Origin: Bryobacterales bacterium
GTDB lineage: Bacteria; Acidobacteriota; Terriglobia; Bryobacterales; Bryobacteraceae
Assembly: GCA_003142185.1 (NCBI GenBank)
Contig: PLOR01000095.1
Coordinates: forward strand, 1 to 64,000
Direction: 5' to 3'
DNA length: 64,000 nt
Shown: piece after piece, positions 16,055 to 25,575 of the stretch
How positions within the stretch are numbered: the stretch's first letter is position 1
How the letters are laid out: each line of letters starts with the position of its first letter
Program-made: the position numbers and the translations under genes
Notes under the pieces: model-generated
Seen by the model: the letters and a program-made list of their open reading frames with translations, nothing else
The model's database searches: none
What the model was told of the DNA's origin: nothing

Positions 16055-16984
16055 ATGCACGCTCAGGAGGGAGCACAGTCGAAACGGAGTTCGGCGGATG
16101 AGTGTCAGCCAGATCGCCCACCGAAGAAACGCGGCGATCTCGCTGCGAAGCTCAATCCCCTACTGAAGCCGCGGCTCTCGCCGGGCCAGCCCGGCCGGCC
16201 AAAGGGCGCGAGCAACTACGAATGGACTCCCGAGACCGACAGACTGCTTGGTGATTTGTGCGCAAAATGGGGCGCCGCCAAGGCGAAGAACATCATCGGC
16301 CGTAAGCTGCAGGAAGGCCGACCTCCTACTGAGGCCGCACCCAGACCGGACAGCGTGCGCAAAGCCGTTGAGCGCCGCATGGCTAAGTTAGGAATCTCCA
16401 CAGGACAAAAGCGAAGGAAGCCGGAAGGGAGAAAGGTAAAACGGTGGACAGAAGCTCAGACCACCGCGCTGCTAGGTGCCCTCGGAGCGGATGCAACTAT
16501 CGAATCAATCGCGCTCCGCACGGGGCACACCGTGAAATCTGTCTGCGCGAAGCTTGCGCGCCTCGACTATAGTGTGCACGAAATTCATGGGTTTGCGGCT
16601 TTTACGGCTAACAGTCTTGCGGCCCTTCTTGGTGTTGCACCGCGGCGGATTAGGCGTTGGAAGGAGCGAGGCTGGCTCGAAACGAAGGACCGCAGAATAA
16701 CTGAAAAGTGCCTTGGAAGGTTCCTGCGGGCACATCCAGATCGAATTCCGTTTAACAGCCTCCGACGGGAGGACCAGGTTTATCTTGTCGATCTTGGATT
16801 TCCGAGTCCCGAAGCGACAACCTTCAAAAAGAACGTCCGAGACATTCTGGATGGTATCGGTAGGCAAAGAAAGCCGCGCCGCCCGGTTCGAAGGAGTAGC
16901 GCCGGCGCAATGGACTTCGGCCAGGGCGCGGAGACCCCGGGTGACGATGACGAGGCAACGTTCATTGTTGGGACTTCCGGCTGA
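16055..16984 (+). CDS. Putative DNA-binding protein with Myb/SANT- and MerR-like helices
   Basis: 309 aa from ATG 16055, with GGAGGG just upstream; GTG 16043 is the longer option. The N-terminus is basic and Pro/Lys/Arg-rich. Two segments look like SANT/Myb-type helices (YEWTPETDRLLGDLCAKWGAAKAKNIIG near residue 60 and KRWTEAQTTALLGALGADATIESIALRTGHTVKSVCAKLARL near residue 130). A third, FTANSLAALLGVAPRRIRRWKERGWL near residue 190, looks like a MerR-type winged helix. A basic RKPRRPVRR stretch lies near the C-terminus. The combination suggests a transcription or element-maintenance factor. It is transcribed away from the sigma operon. Confidence 0.6.
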   Translation: MHAQEGAQSKRSSADECQPDRPPKKRGDLAAKLNPLLKPRLSPGQPGRPKGASNYEWTPETDRLLGDLCAKWGAAKAKNIIGRKLQEGRPPTEAAPRPDSVRKAVERRMAKLGISTGQKRRKPEGRKVKRWTEAQTTALLGALGADATIESIALRTGHTVKSVCAKLARLDYSVHEIHGFAAFTANSLAALLGVAPRRIRRWKERGWLETKDRRITEKCLGRFLRAHPDRIPFNSLRREDQVYLVDLGFPSPEATTFKKNVRDILDGIGRQRKPRRPVRRSSAGAMDFGQGAETPGDDDEATFIVGTSG

Positions 16985-17010
16985 AATCCAAAAGCCGCCG
17001 CCGCCGCTCC

Positions 17011-17973
17011 CTACTCTTCGAAGTGCGCGTCAGCAGCCTTTCGCCACTCCTCAAAGGTAGGCAGGTGATCCGGATATTCGGCGGGCCAGGCCTCGTGACA
17101 ATGCAGTGCATAGCTCCGCATCGCCGGATATGCGGGGTAGTGGGTGACGTGGAAACTCAAAGCTGCGAGCAATTGTTTCTGGTCGGCAATTGCGAGCACG
17201 TGATCGAGCGCCCAATCGTTAAGAGCGCGAACAGCCGCCTTGGATCCGAGGGCAGAAGAAAAGCTGAATCCACTGTACCTATCGGCCAACTCCTTGGAGA
17301 CGAGCGCGGAGGTCGGCCCTTCGATATCGAGCACCAATTCCATCCACAAGGAAAACGTGATCAAGTCCGAAAAGCTGTGGAGCAACTTGTTCCATTCCGC
17401 ATCAGATATCCTCCGGACAGCGTCAAGAACCTCCTGCGCTGGACTAGCGGAATTTGACAGCCGGGCCACGGCCGCAACTTCACACTGCCATTGCGCGAAT
17501 GGGGGAAACTGTTTCGGGGTCGCAGCACGCCACTGCTGGTCGATGTCTTCCCAGTGTGACCACGCCTTCATCGAACGCAGCGACATCGAAGAATAATAGC
17601 GGACCGCATCCAACCAGCCGGCCCGCTTTGCAACGACAAAAATGTTTGTCTCCACCCACCGGCTGACATCCTGCCAAATCCGTGCGCCCGGACCATCCCC
17701 ATTCTTCGCATCTGCCGCGACGTCCCGACGGGCACGGCCCAGGAGGCGAGGCGTTCTGGACCGCATCTCCTGCTCGACCACGGCGGGGATGCTCCCGGCA
17801 GTCTCGACGACGGCGCGCGACCACAGAGCGAAGACCTGCCAGTCGGTGTATTCGTCGGCGGCTTCGGCCAAGCGCTTCCAGGGGACTAGCTTACCCTGCT
17901 CCAAGGCGCAGCGTTCTGTCTGCTGGCGAACTCGGTCCATGATTTCGCCGCGTTGATTCTGCTTCACTGGCAT
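17011..17973 (-). CDS. Hypothetical protein
   Basis: 320 aa; not recognised. Helical, Trp-rich (about 15 Trp), no signal peptide or membrane segment. Internal start at 17940 (MDRVRQQTERC) is possible. It converges with the DNA-binding gene and is divergent from the CPBP protease gene. Codon use and length argue for a real gene, but there is no domain on which to base a function. Confidence 0.55.
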   Translation of the reverse strand: MPVKQNQRGEIMDRVRQQTERCALEQGKLVPWKRLAEAADEYTDWQVFALWSRAVVETAGSIPAVVEQEMRSRTPRLLGRARRDVAADAKNGDGPGARIWQDVSRWVETNIFVVAKRAGWLDAVRYYSSMSLRSMKAWSHWEDIDQQWRAATPKQFPPFAQWQCEVAAVARLSNSASPAQEVLDAVRRISDAEWNKLLHSFSDLITFSLWMELVLDIEGPTSALVSKELADRYSGFSFSSALGSKAAVRALNDWALDHVLAIADQKQLLAALSFHVTHYPAYPAMRSYALHCHEAWPAEYPDHLPTFEEWRKAADAHFEE

Positions 17974-18146
17974 GACGATCGGTGCCGAATCGTCTTATTC
18001 TGCATCAAAATGCATTCGAGATGCTCGGCCGGTCCATGGCCGACTGGCGAGCGGCACCGCCATGCGAAGTTCTCGATGAGTCGCGTCGAGGGCACGTTTT
18101 GATTTTGCGCTTGACACGATATAGGCCAAAAAGGAAGTAGACCGGA

Positions 18147-18818
18147 ATGTTGCTCCATGGCAAAAGCGCGAAAACCGGCTGGATGAAGGAACTGACGGGG
18201 TGTTGGAGAGAATTGTTGTTCTGGATGCTCCCGCTGCCGGCTTTCGGAGCGCTTGGGTCGATGCGCCCTCGTAGACAAATCGCCGGGCTAATTGAGACCT
18301 GCGCCTTCCGGCTGGTCGCGATTTCCTCTGCTGGCAAGCTGAAAAGCCTCGGACTGGAATTCGCGAGTTGGAATCGAATCGGCAGGAGGGCCGCCGCGGC
18401 ATGCGTCGCTGCTGGCCTTGTTGCGGGCGGTTCCATTGTGGTTGTCGCAAGCCTTTCGCACCAACTCCTCGGAACCAGGAGTGGGTGGAACGAAGCAGCA
18501 CAGGCTATCACGCTAGGGCCGGTGCTGGAGGAGGTGATCTTCAGGGGCTATCTATTGACCGCTGCTCTTCTGCTTACCCGACGTCTGTCCCCGTCGAGTT
18601 CGGTGGCATCGTCAGTCCTGGGCGTAGCCGCGGCCTTCTCGATCGCGCATCTCACGACAGCCGGCACCACCGCGCTCCAACTCTGCTGCATTCTGCTGAC
18701 CGGCTGTCTGTACGGCTGTATCCGACTCCAGTACCGGTCGACTGCGGCAGCGGCTCTCGCCCATGGCGCCTATAACCTGGCACTCTACCTCAGCTACTGG
18801 ACAGGCATTTCGCACTGA
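18147..18818 (+). CDS. CPBP-family intramembrane metalloprotease
   Basis: 223 aa. Start ATG 18147 follows GGAAGTAG. Membrane segments run through residues 85-215. The family's metal-binding motifs are present: Glu128-Glu129-x3-Arg133 (EEVIFRG), then SIAHLTTAG and AHGAYNLALY with the conserved His residues. CPBP proteases (type II CAAX prenyl endopeptidase and bacteriocin-processing relatives, also called Abi) cut membrane proteins; bacterial members serve peptide maturation or self-immunity. It lies 208 bases upstream of the defence operon on the same strand; whether it belongs to it is unknown. Confidence 0.8.
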   Translation: MLLHGKSAKTGWMKELTGCWRELLFWMLPLPAFGALGSMRPRRQIAGLIETCAFRLVAISSAGKLKSLGLEFASWNRIGRRAAAACVAAGLVAGGSIVVVASLSHQLLGTRSGWNEAAQAITLGPVLEEVIFRGYLLTAALLLTRRLSPSSSVASSVLGVAAAFSIAHLTTAGTTALQLCCILLTGCLYGCIRLQYRSTAAAALAHGAYNLALYLSYWTGISH

Positions 18819-18977
18819 CGCACGCGTTCTCAACGGAATCTCCGCTGTCGGCCGTGATGCGGAGTATCGTGGCTGTCCACGAACATGCTGATTTCCCCTG
18901 GAGCGCGGCAGGCAGTTTGAGAAGCGTATCGCCGGGTTGCGCGGCCCCCCCCACGAACAGGACGGCCATCGATTGGA

Positions 18978-19006
18978 TTGCCGGCACCGCTGCTGGGGCA
19001 TACACT
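18978..19006 (+). promoter_or_regulatory. Candidate promoter of the ATPase-methylase-DarTG-helicase operon
   Basis: TTGCCG at 18978-18983, a 17-base spacer, and TACACT at 19001-19006, ending 20 bases before ATG 19027. No Shine-Dalgarno is seen before that ATG. Confidence 0.45.
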
Positions 19007-19026
19007 GAAGAGTCTCAGCAAGTTAT

Positions 19027-22000
19027 ATGAGCCTGCCAACCGTCTTTTCAACCTGCCGTCCCCGAGCCGACGTGCTCGCCGGGACTATCCGCGACGACGA
19101 GTTCATGGCGGATCTCTCCAGGGTCGTCAACGGCACCGCGACCGCCGACTACCTCGACCCGATCACGTTCTTTGCCAAGAGCTACCCCACCCGCGGCATG
19201 AAGGAGCTGCTCAAGGCTGTTTGCCTGCGGCTATCAGGCCGCGGGGGCGAGGTGTCCTCCATCATCCGGCTGGGGACACAGTACGGCGGTGGTAAAACCC
19301 ACTCCCTCATCGCCCTGGTGCACGCCGTCCGCGGAATGAAAGGCGTTCCAACACCCGAAACCTTTGTCGATCCCGCGATTCTCCCGACTGGGACCATTCG
19401 CATTGCGGCCCTCGACGGAGAGAACGCCGACCCCGCCAATGGACTCACGCTGGAGGCAGGACTGCTCGCCCGCTCGCTCTGGGGCGAGATGGCTTACCGC
19501 CTGGCCGGTCGCGCCGGCTACGAGCGGGTTCGGGTCAGCGACGAAAAACATATCGCACCGGGCGCGGACACCATCCGAGAGCTTTTCGGTGGCCAGCCCA
19601 CGCTGATCCTGCTTGACGAGATCTCCGTCTACCTCCGCAAGGTGGAACGCGCGTTTCCGGATGCGTCCAAGCAGTTCGCCGCCTTCATTCACGACCTCTT
19701 CAAGGCCGTGGCCTCCACGCCACAGGTCGCGCTCGTCTACACCCTCGCCGTCGGCAAGGACGACAAAGCCGGCGACGCATATAAAGATGAGAATGAGCGC
19801 GCCGCCGCCGCCATGTCCGAAGCGGAAAGCGTCGCCGTGCGAAGCACCACGCCGCTGAACCCGACCGAGGAAGACGAGACGCCCAACGTTCTACGTGCGC
19901 GCCTCTTTGAAACCGTGGACCTCGACGCTGCAAAGTCGGTGATCGCCGCATACTCCCAGGTTTGGAGTTCCAACCGGGATGCGCTGCCCGCCGATGCTGC
20001 CGACCCGGAACTCCGCGACCGGTTCGCCCGCAGCTATCCGCTCCATCCCAAGCTGCTTGAAATGCTGACCGAGAAAACCTCGTCGCTCAGTACGTTCCAG
20101 CGGACACGCGGCATGCTGCGGTTGTTAGCACGCACGATTCACCACCTCTGGAGAATTCAGCCGCCGGACGCGGCTTCGATCCACACGCACCACATGGACC
20201 CGGCCTTCGAGCCGATCCGCACCGAGATCAACGTCAAACTCGGCCAAGGCCAGTATGCTCCAGCGGTCAAATCCGATGTCGCCGCCGTTGCGGGTGACGA
20301 GCCCGCTCTCGCACAGCGCATCGATGCCCAGAAGTACCCCGGCCTGCCTCCGGTAACGGCCTATGTGGCTCGCACGATCTTCTGGCACACGCTGGCTTAC
20401 GATTCCGCCAGGGGAATCACCGCCGAGCAATTGAAGCTGTCCGTGTGTTCGCCCGCGCTGGAACCGTCATTCATCGAGCAGGCGCGCGTGCAGTTCGTCA
20501 CCGATTCCATCTATCTGGACGACCGCCCAGGTGCCCCTCTGCGCTTCATGGTGGAGCCGAATCTCACCATGATCATCCGCCGAATCATGCGGGACATCGA
20601 CGCTGCCGAAGTTCGCTCCGAACTTGCCGAGCGCATCCGCCAGTTGTTCAGCCTGCCTCGCGGGGAATTCAATGCTGTGCTTTCCCCTGCCGGTCCGTAC
20701 GAAGTGCCCGACGAAGTCGGCGACGGTCGGCCCTTGCTCGTGGTGATGAGTCACGAATCGACTGCGGTACCTCCCGATCTGCGCCAGCCGCCGCCCGACA
20801 TCGCCGAGATCTTCGAGTACAAGGGGGCGGATCGCAAGATCCGCGAACTCAAGAACAACCTCGTCTTCGTCGCGGCCGACGAGCGCACCATTCCGAACAT
20901 GCGCGAGCTGGTGCGCCGCCGACTCGCCCTCGGCTTGCTTCTGAAGCCGGAACATCAGCGCGAACTCGCCGACTACCAGCAGGGTAAGGTCAAGGCCGAA
21001 TACGAGAAGCTGAAGCTGGATGTGGCCATGGCGATTCTCCAATGCTACCGCCACCTCTTCTACCCTTCGAGTTCGCGGATGACCGGTGCCCAGCTCGATC
21101 TGGGGTACACCATCATCGAACTTTCTGGCGCGGGCGATACACCGGGCAATGGCCAGCACCAGGTGGAACGGGTTCTGCACGATCAGAAGAAACTGCTCGA
21201 CGGCGGCGACATTCCGGATTCGCCGCCCTTCGTGCGCGACCAGACCGGCCTCCGGGTGAAGGGAGAAATGACCACCGCACAGATACGGACCGAGTACCGT
21301 CGCGCGCCGAAGCTCTCCATCCTACTGCACGATACGCCGTTGTTCGAATGCATCCGTAACGGCATCGATCAGGGAGTGTTCATATATCGCGAGGGGTCGC
21401 AAGTGTGGGGACCCGGCGATCCGCGGCCCGTCATCCACATCAGCGACAACCACTTCCTACACACCGTCAAAGACGCGGAAGATAAAAAGCTGTGGCCGCG
21501 CGCGGAACCGCTGGGAATCCGTTTCCAGGCCAATCCCACCACCATCGAGCGGGGTGGGTCTTCCGAATTGGTGGTCAGCGTCAAAGGCGGCGTCCCGCCC
21601 TACGCCTACACATCGAATGAACCACAGCTTGCGGCCACTGCAAGCGATCAGGCGACGCAGCAGCTTCGCGTGCGGCCGGAGCAGTCGATGACCTACACCG
21701 TCGAGGTCACGGACAGCCGTGGCCAGCGGCAACAAGCCATGGCCGTGGTGACCATCCGGGAGAAATCGGGCGAGATCCAGCCGCCGGTATTGCCCGGATT
21801 CAAGCCCGCAGAGCCACCGCCGCCGGAACTCACCGCGCAGGGGCCGCTCGCCCAGGCGCTGTCCGATCTGTGGGACAAGGTGCGCAAGGCCAAGGTGGAC
21901 AGCATCGCGAGTCTCACCGTGCGCCTGTTCGAAGCCGGCGCCACGTGGAAGGTGCATCAGGCCATGGCGACGCTCCAGGAGGCGGATGTCACGTGCCATT

Positions 22001-22260
22001 TCGAAGTTGGCATCGAAGCGGACGGTATTGTCGAATTCGAGGTAAACTTCACGGGTCGAGTGGATAAGGCAAACGCAGTGAAATCGTTCCTCGATCCGCA
22101 GATTCGGAACGCGGTTGAGACAGACTTTAAGGCCAGCTACAGCCTGGCTTTCAAGCAGCCGCTGTCGCTGAAGGACAGCAGCGCCGACGCTTTCTCCAAG
22201 AAACTGACGCAGTATGGGGGTGGCGAGGCCTTTGTCGAGGCGGTCGCCGGAAAGGTATAG
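19027..22260 (+). CDS. DUF499-type AAA+ ATPase of a defence operon
   Basis: 1077 aa. The start region matches DUF499 proteins (VFSTCRPRADVLAGTI...DFMADL...YLDPITFFAKSYPTRGMKELL). Walker A is at residues 83-92 (GTQYGGGKTH), and Walker B near residues 193-198 (LILLDE with Asp197, Glu198). An unusual Ig-like beta domain sits around residues 830-905 (FQANPTTIERGGSSELVVSVKGGVPPY...), followed by a Pro linker and a C-terminal alpha/beta domain. DUF499 ATPases occur with DUF1156 methylases and large helicases in phage-defence loci related to BREX and DISARM. It is first of six co-directional genes and abuts the next (stop TAG immediately followed by ATG). Confidence 0.85.
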   Translation: MSLPTVFSTCRPRADVLAGTIRDDEFMADLSRVVNGTATADYLDPITFFAKSYPTRGMKELLKAVCLRLSGRGGEVSSIIRLGTQYGGGKTHSLIALVHAVRGMKGVPTPETFVDPAILPTGTIRIAALDGENADPANGLTLEAGLLARSLWGEMAYRLAGRAGYERVRVSDEKHIAPGADTIRELFGGQPTLILLDEISVYLRKVERAFPDASKQFAAFIHDLFKAVASTPQVALVYTLAVGKDDKAGDAYKDENERAAAAMSEAESVAVRSTTPLNPTEEDETPNVLRARLFETVDLDAAKSVIAAYSQVWSSNRDALPADAADPELRDRFARSYPLHPKLLEMLTEKTSSLSTFQRTRGMLRLLARTIHHLWRIQPPDAASIHTHHMDPAFEPIRTEINVKLGQGQYAPAVKSDVAAVAGDEPALAQRIDAQKYPGLPPVTAYVARTIFWHTLAYDSARGITAEQLKLSVCSPALEPSFIEQARVQFVTDSIYLDDRPGAPLRFMVEPNLTMIIRRIMRDIDAAEVRSELAERIRQLFSLPRGEFNAVLSPAGPYEVPDEVGDGRPLLVVMSHESTAVPPDLRQPPPDIAEIFEYKGADRKIRELKNNLVFVAADERTIPNMRELVRRRLALGLLLKPEHQRELADYQQGKVKAEYEKLKLDVAMAILQCYRHLFYPSSSRMTGAQLDLGYTIIELSGAGDTPGNGQHQVERVLHDQKKLLDGGDIPDSPPFVRDQTGLRVKGEMTTAQIRTEYRRAPKLSILLHDTPLFECIRNGIDQGVFIYREGSQVWGPGDPRPVIHISDNHFLHTVKDAEDKKLWPRAEPLGIRFQANPTTIERGGSSELVVSVKGGVPPYAYTSNEPQLAATASDQATQQLRVRPEQSMTYTVEVTDSRGQRQQAMAVVTIREKSGEIQPPVLPGFKPAEPPPPELTAQGPLAQALSDLWDKVRKAKVDSIASLTVRLFEAGATWKVHQAMATLQEADVTCHFEVGIEADGIVEFEVNFTGRVDKANAVKSFLDPQIRNAVETDFKASYSLAFKQPLSLKDSSADAFSKKLTQYGGGEAFVEAVAGKV

Positions 22261-22692
22261 ATGAAGCCCCTGTATGAACTGCGCATGATCGTCGAATCGA
22301 CGAGCGTGTGGCGCCTGGAGATCTGGCAGGCGACCTCGCCCGCCACCCCGCGACTGAAAACGCCGGAGCACGTGGCCACCATTCAGGGACCGGGCTTGCG
22401 TATCGCCGAGAACCGCCTATTGAAGCGGTTGGCTCGGGAGAAGATCGTGCTCGGCTCGCTGAAGCCGGGAAAGTCGAAACGGTGGCCGCTCGATGAAGAG
22501 GTGGCGCTCACGTTGGGATTGCTGTTTCGCGTGCTGGCGCCGATGAAGAACCTGGACCGCATCCGCCAGGTGGCCGAGGGAGTGGAGAAAATGTCGCGCG
22601 AGGAGGCGGGTTACTGGCTCGGCATGGCGCTGCACCGTGAGTACCCGCGGCGAGTGCTCGCGTCGTTAAGGATACTGCTGACAACGCCATGA
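22261..22692 (+). CDS. Small accessory protein of the defence operon
   Basis: 143 aa, starting right after the ATPase stop and ending with an ATGA overlap into the methylase gene, so translation is coupled on both sides. It has a beta-rich N-terminal half and a helical C-terminal half (VALTLGLLFRVLAPMKNLDRIRQVAEGVEKMSREEAGYWLGMAL). A small protein in this slot is common in DUF499/DUF1156 loci, as far as I recall; the sequence itself gives no enzyme motif. It may bridge ATPase and methylase. Confidence 0.7.
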   Translation: MKPLYELRMIVESTSVWRLEIWQATSPATPRLKTPEHVATIQGPGLRIAENRLLKRLAREKIVLGSLKPGKSKRWPLDEEVALTLGLLFRVLAPMKNLDRIRQVAEGVEKMSREEAGYWLGMALHREYPRRVLASLRILLTTP

Positions 22693-25568
22693 GCAAGAGA
22701 CGATTGATCGAGGACTGGCTGCCAATTGCGGCGTTAAGCGAGGAATGTGTCCGCGAGCGGCGGTCGATGACTGCACTTCCGCCAACATATTACCTGCATG
22801 TGTGGTTTGCACGGCGGCCGCTCGTTGCGAGCCGTGCGGCAATTCTGGGCTGCCAGCTACCGGCAGACTCCGACCGCGGCAAGTTCTTACACGATCTAGG
22901 AATCCATGGCGATCCGGTGAAGACGAAGGAGAGGATTGCTCGGGCCAAGATCACCGGTGAAGATCTTGGTTCTGATCCATACGGCTACCCGCGGGCATTC
23001 CAGTTCCTGCCGCCAGCGGATGGGAAGCGCTCGAGCGTTCTTGACCCCACTGCGGGTGGTGGCAGTATTCCATTCGAGGCTGTCCGGTTGAATTCGGAGA
23101 CAATCGCGAACGATCTCAACCCAGTTGCTGCCTTGTTGCTGAGGACAACCGTCGAGCTTCCGTTGCAGTTCGGCGCTGATCTGCTGCGACGATTTGGGGA
23201 ACTCGCGGCGGAATTCATTCAGCGCGCAACGCCCCACTTTGTCGGCATTTTTCCTAAAGAGCCCGCCGGTGTGTTTACCGTGGATGGCTATCTCTGGGCA
23301 CGGACTGTCACCTGCCCGTACTGCGGCGGGGTCGTGCCGTTGTCGCCGAACTGGAAGCTCGATAGCTCCGGGCAAATTGGAGTGCGGCTGGTTCCGGAAA
23401 ACGGCCGCATACGCTTTGACATCGTCGACCGCGAAGCAGATCACTCACCAGGCACGGTGAAAGGCGGGGACGGTACGTGTCCTTTCCCCGATTGCCGCCG
23501 GAGCATCGATGGCGACGAGATCAAAGCACAAGCTCAGGCTGGACGGATGGGCCACCAGCTTTACTGTGTCGTCTACAAAGAGCGCCGGATCAAAGGCTAC
23601 ACCAAGAACGGCAGCCCGAAACTCGAAAAAGTCCGTGCCTTTCGCGCACCTCGCCCGGAGGATGACGTAGAAGCCCTGGTTCAACAGAAGATCGCCGAGA
23701 AAATGCCGCTTTGGCAAGCGCGCAATATAGTTCCGGATGAGGAGATCGACGCACTCTCGAACTACGACCGCGGTCATCGGCTCTACGGGATCAGTAAGTG
23801 GACGCAGATGTTTTCAGCGCGACAGTTGTATGGGCATTGTATCAGCGTTGAGATATTCCAAGACATGCTGAATGAGGTCGCCCGTACCGACCTGGATCGG
23901 GCCGCGATGACGTACCTCGGGCTATCGATTGACAAACTGCTGAATTACAACGCCATCGCAGTGCGATGGATTCCGCAACGCGAAGTCATCGCGAGTGTCT
24001 TCGATCGCCACAATTTCGCGTTCTACTGGAGCTACACGGAGATCGCTCCTGCTATCACCGGACTCGGATACGACTGGGCAGTCGAACAGACGGGAAAAGC
24101 ACTACGTGAGCTGACCGAGCTTCTGGGCCAATCCTCCGATGGACGACTCGAGTTCGCCTCCCCTCGGCCAAAGCCACCAGTTCGCATCACCTGCGCCTCG
24201 GCCGACGCGCTCCCACTCGCAGATTCGTCCGTTGACTGCGTCGTGATGGACCCACCGTATTACGACAACGTCATGTACGCAGAGCTGTCCGACTTCTTCT
24301 ATGTGTGGCTCAAGCGAACGGCGGGCTTGCTCTATCCGGAGTTGTTTACGTCCCATCTCACGGACAAAGACCGTGAAGCCGTCGCCAATGCCGCAAAGTT
24401 CGCAGGGCAAAAGGGCGGCGCGAAGAACCTTGCCGGCCGCGATTATCAGCGCCGTATGGCATCCATCTTTAAGGAACAACGCCGCGTCCTGAAGCCCGAC
24501 GGCATCATGACCGTGATGTTCACCCACAAAGCAGCAGGTGCGTGGGATGCACTGGCCAGCGGCCTGATCGAGGCAGGATTCACCATTACTGCATCCTGGC
24601 CAGTCAACACTGAGGCTGAAGGCAGCCTGCACATCCGCGAGAAGTCCGCGGCGCGTTCCACCATCTTCCTCGTCTGCCGTGTTCGTGAAAGCGTTCCGGC
24701 GAACTCGGAATCGCGGTACTGGGAGGAAGTGGAGCCTACGGTCCGCCAAGCTGTCCGCGCGAAAGTGAAGGAGTTCCAGGAAGCCGGTATCGGCGGCATC
24801 GATCTTTATCTCGCCTGCTTCGGACCGGCATTGCAGGTGTTTACCGAGGCGTGGCCGCTCACGCGCGGCACGGCGCGTCCGCAGCCGAAGACTAAGCAGC
24901 GCGACCTGTTCGAAGAGTTCGACCCGTACGCCGTCCGGCCGGAGGACGCGCTCGAAGCTGCTAGGCGAGAGGTGAAGCAGTGGCGCATGGAGCAACTGGC
25001 CACAGTGAAACGCCAGCACCATCTGGACGCGCTGACCGAGTGGTACGTGCTCGCCTGGGATGCATTCCGTGCACCACGCTTCCCCGCCGATGAAGCTCTG
25101 AAACTGGCTCGCGTCGTCGGGCTCGACTTCGATCAGGACGTAAAGAAGAAGGTCTGCGAAGTGAAGGGCGATGATGTGATTCTGTGGGATAGCATCACGC
25201 GCCACCGCAAGGGCAGCCTCGGGCACGTCAGCGAAGAGTGTATGCTCGACACGCTGCACTGGGCGGCGAAGACAGGACGCGAACAGAACACCGGCGCCGC
25301 ACAGAGCTTAATCGACAGTGCACATCTGATCGGGGACCCGACTTTGCTGACCGCGCTTGAGGCACTGCTCAACGTGCTGCCGCCAGTAGTTCCGTCAGGG
25401 GGCAAGAAGAAACCTGACGCCAATCTCGCGGGCGCTGCGAACGACTTCGAAGCGCTGGAGCGCTTGCGCAAGCTGGCATTCACTGAAACGGTGCCGGCGC
25501 CGAAGATTCCGGAACAGATCCCGCTCGAACTTGCGGATGGGGCAGACGGCCAGGAGGAGGACGCTTAA
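22689..25568 (+). CDS. DUF1156 adenine-type DNA methyltransferase
   Basis: 959 aa, ATG 22689 overlaps the previous stop. The N-terminus is a typical DUF1156 start (RLIEDWLPIAALSEECVRERR...LHVWFARRPLVASRAAILG). SAM-binding motif I is DPTAGGGSIPFE at residue 119, and the catalytic motif IV is DPPYYDN at residue 521. A zinc-ribbon-like insert (CPYC at residue 209 and a later C-P-x-x-x-C pair) lies between. DPPY marks an amino-methyltransferase, most likely N6-adenine. In related defence systems such a methylase marks host DNA so that the helicase/nuclease part ignores it. Confidence 0.88.
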   Translation: MSKRRLIEDWLPIAALSEECVRERRSMTALPPTYYLHVWFARRPLVASRAAILGCQLPADSDRGKFLHDLGIHGDPVKTKERIARAKITGEDLGSDPYGYPRAFQFLPPADGKRSSVLDPTAGGGSIPFEAVRLNSETIANDLNPVAALLLRTTVELPLQFGADLLRRFGELAAEFIQRATPHFVGIFPKEPAGVFTVDGYLWARTVTCPYCGGVVPLSPNWKLDSSGQIGVRLVPENGRIRFDIVDREADHSPGTVKGGDGTCPFPDCRRSIDGDEIKAQAQAGRMGHQLYCVVYKERRIKGYTKNGSPKLEKVRAFRAPRPEDDVEALVQQKIAEKMPLWQARNIVPDEEIDALSNYDRGHRLYGISKWTQMFSARQLYGHCISVEIFQDMLNEVARTDLDRAAMTYLGLSIDKLLNYNAIAVRWIPQREVIASVFDRHNFAFYWSYTEIAPAITGLGYDWAVEQTGKALRELTELLGQSSDGRLEFASPRPKPPVRITCASADALPLADSSVDCVVMDPPYYDNVMYAELSDFFYVWLKRTAGLLYPELFTSHLTDKDREAVANAAKFAGQKGGAKNLAGRDYQRRMASIFKEQRRVLKPDGIMTVMFTHKAAGAWDALASGLIEAGFTITASWPVNTEAEGSLHIREKSAARSTIFLVCRVRESVPANSESRYWEEVEPTVRQAVRAKVKEFQEAGIGGIDLYLACFGPALQVFTEAWPLTRGTARPQPKTKQRDLFEEFDPYAVRPEDALEAARREVKQWRMEQLATVKRQHHLDALTEWYVLAWDAFRAPRFPADEALKLARVVGLDFDQDVKKKVCEVKGDDVILWDSITRHRKGSLGHVSEECMLDTLHWAAKTGREQNTGAAQSLIDSAHLIGDPTLLTALEALLNVLPPVVPSGGKKKPDANLAGAANDFEALERLRKLAFTETVPAPKIPEQIPLELADGADGQEEDA

Positions 25569-25575
25569 CGTACAG

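Noticed and set aside
24102-25259. 385-codon minus-strand frame
   Set aside because: Shadow of the DUF1156 methylase; the DPPY motif and operon overlaps support the plus strand.
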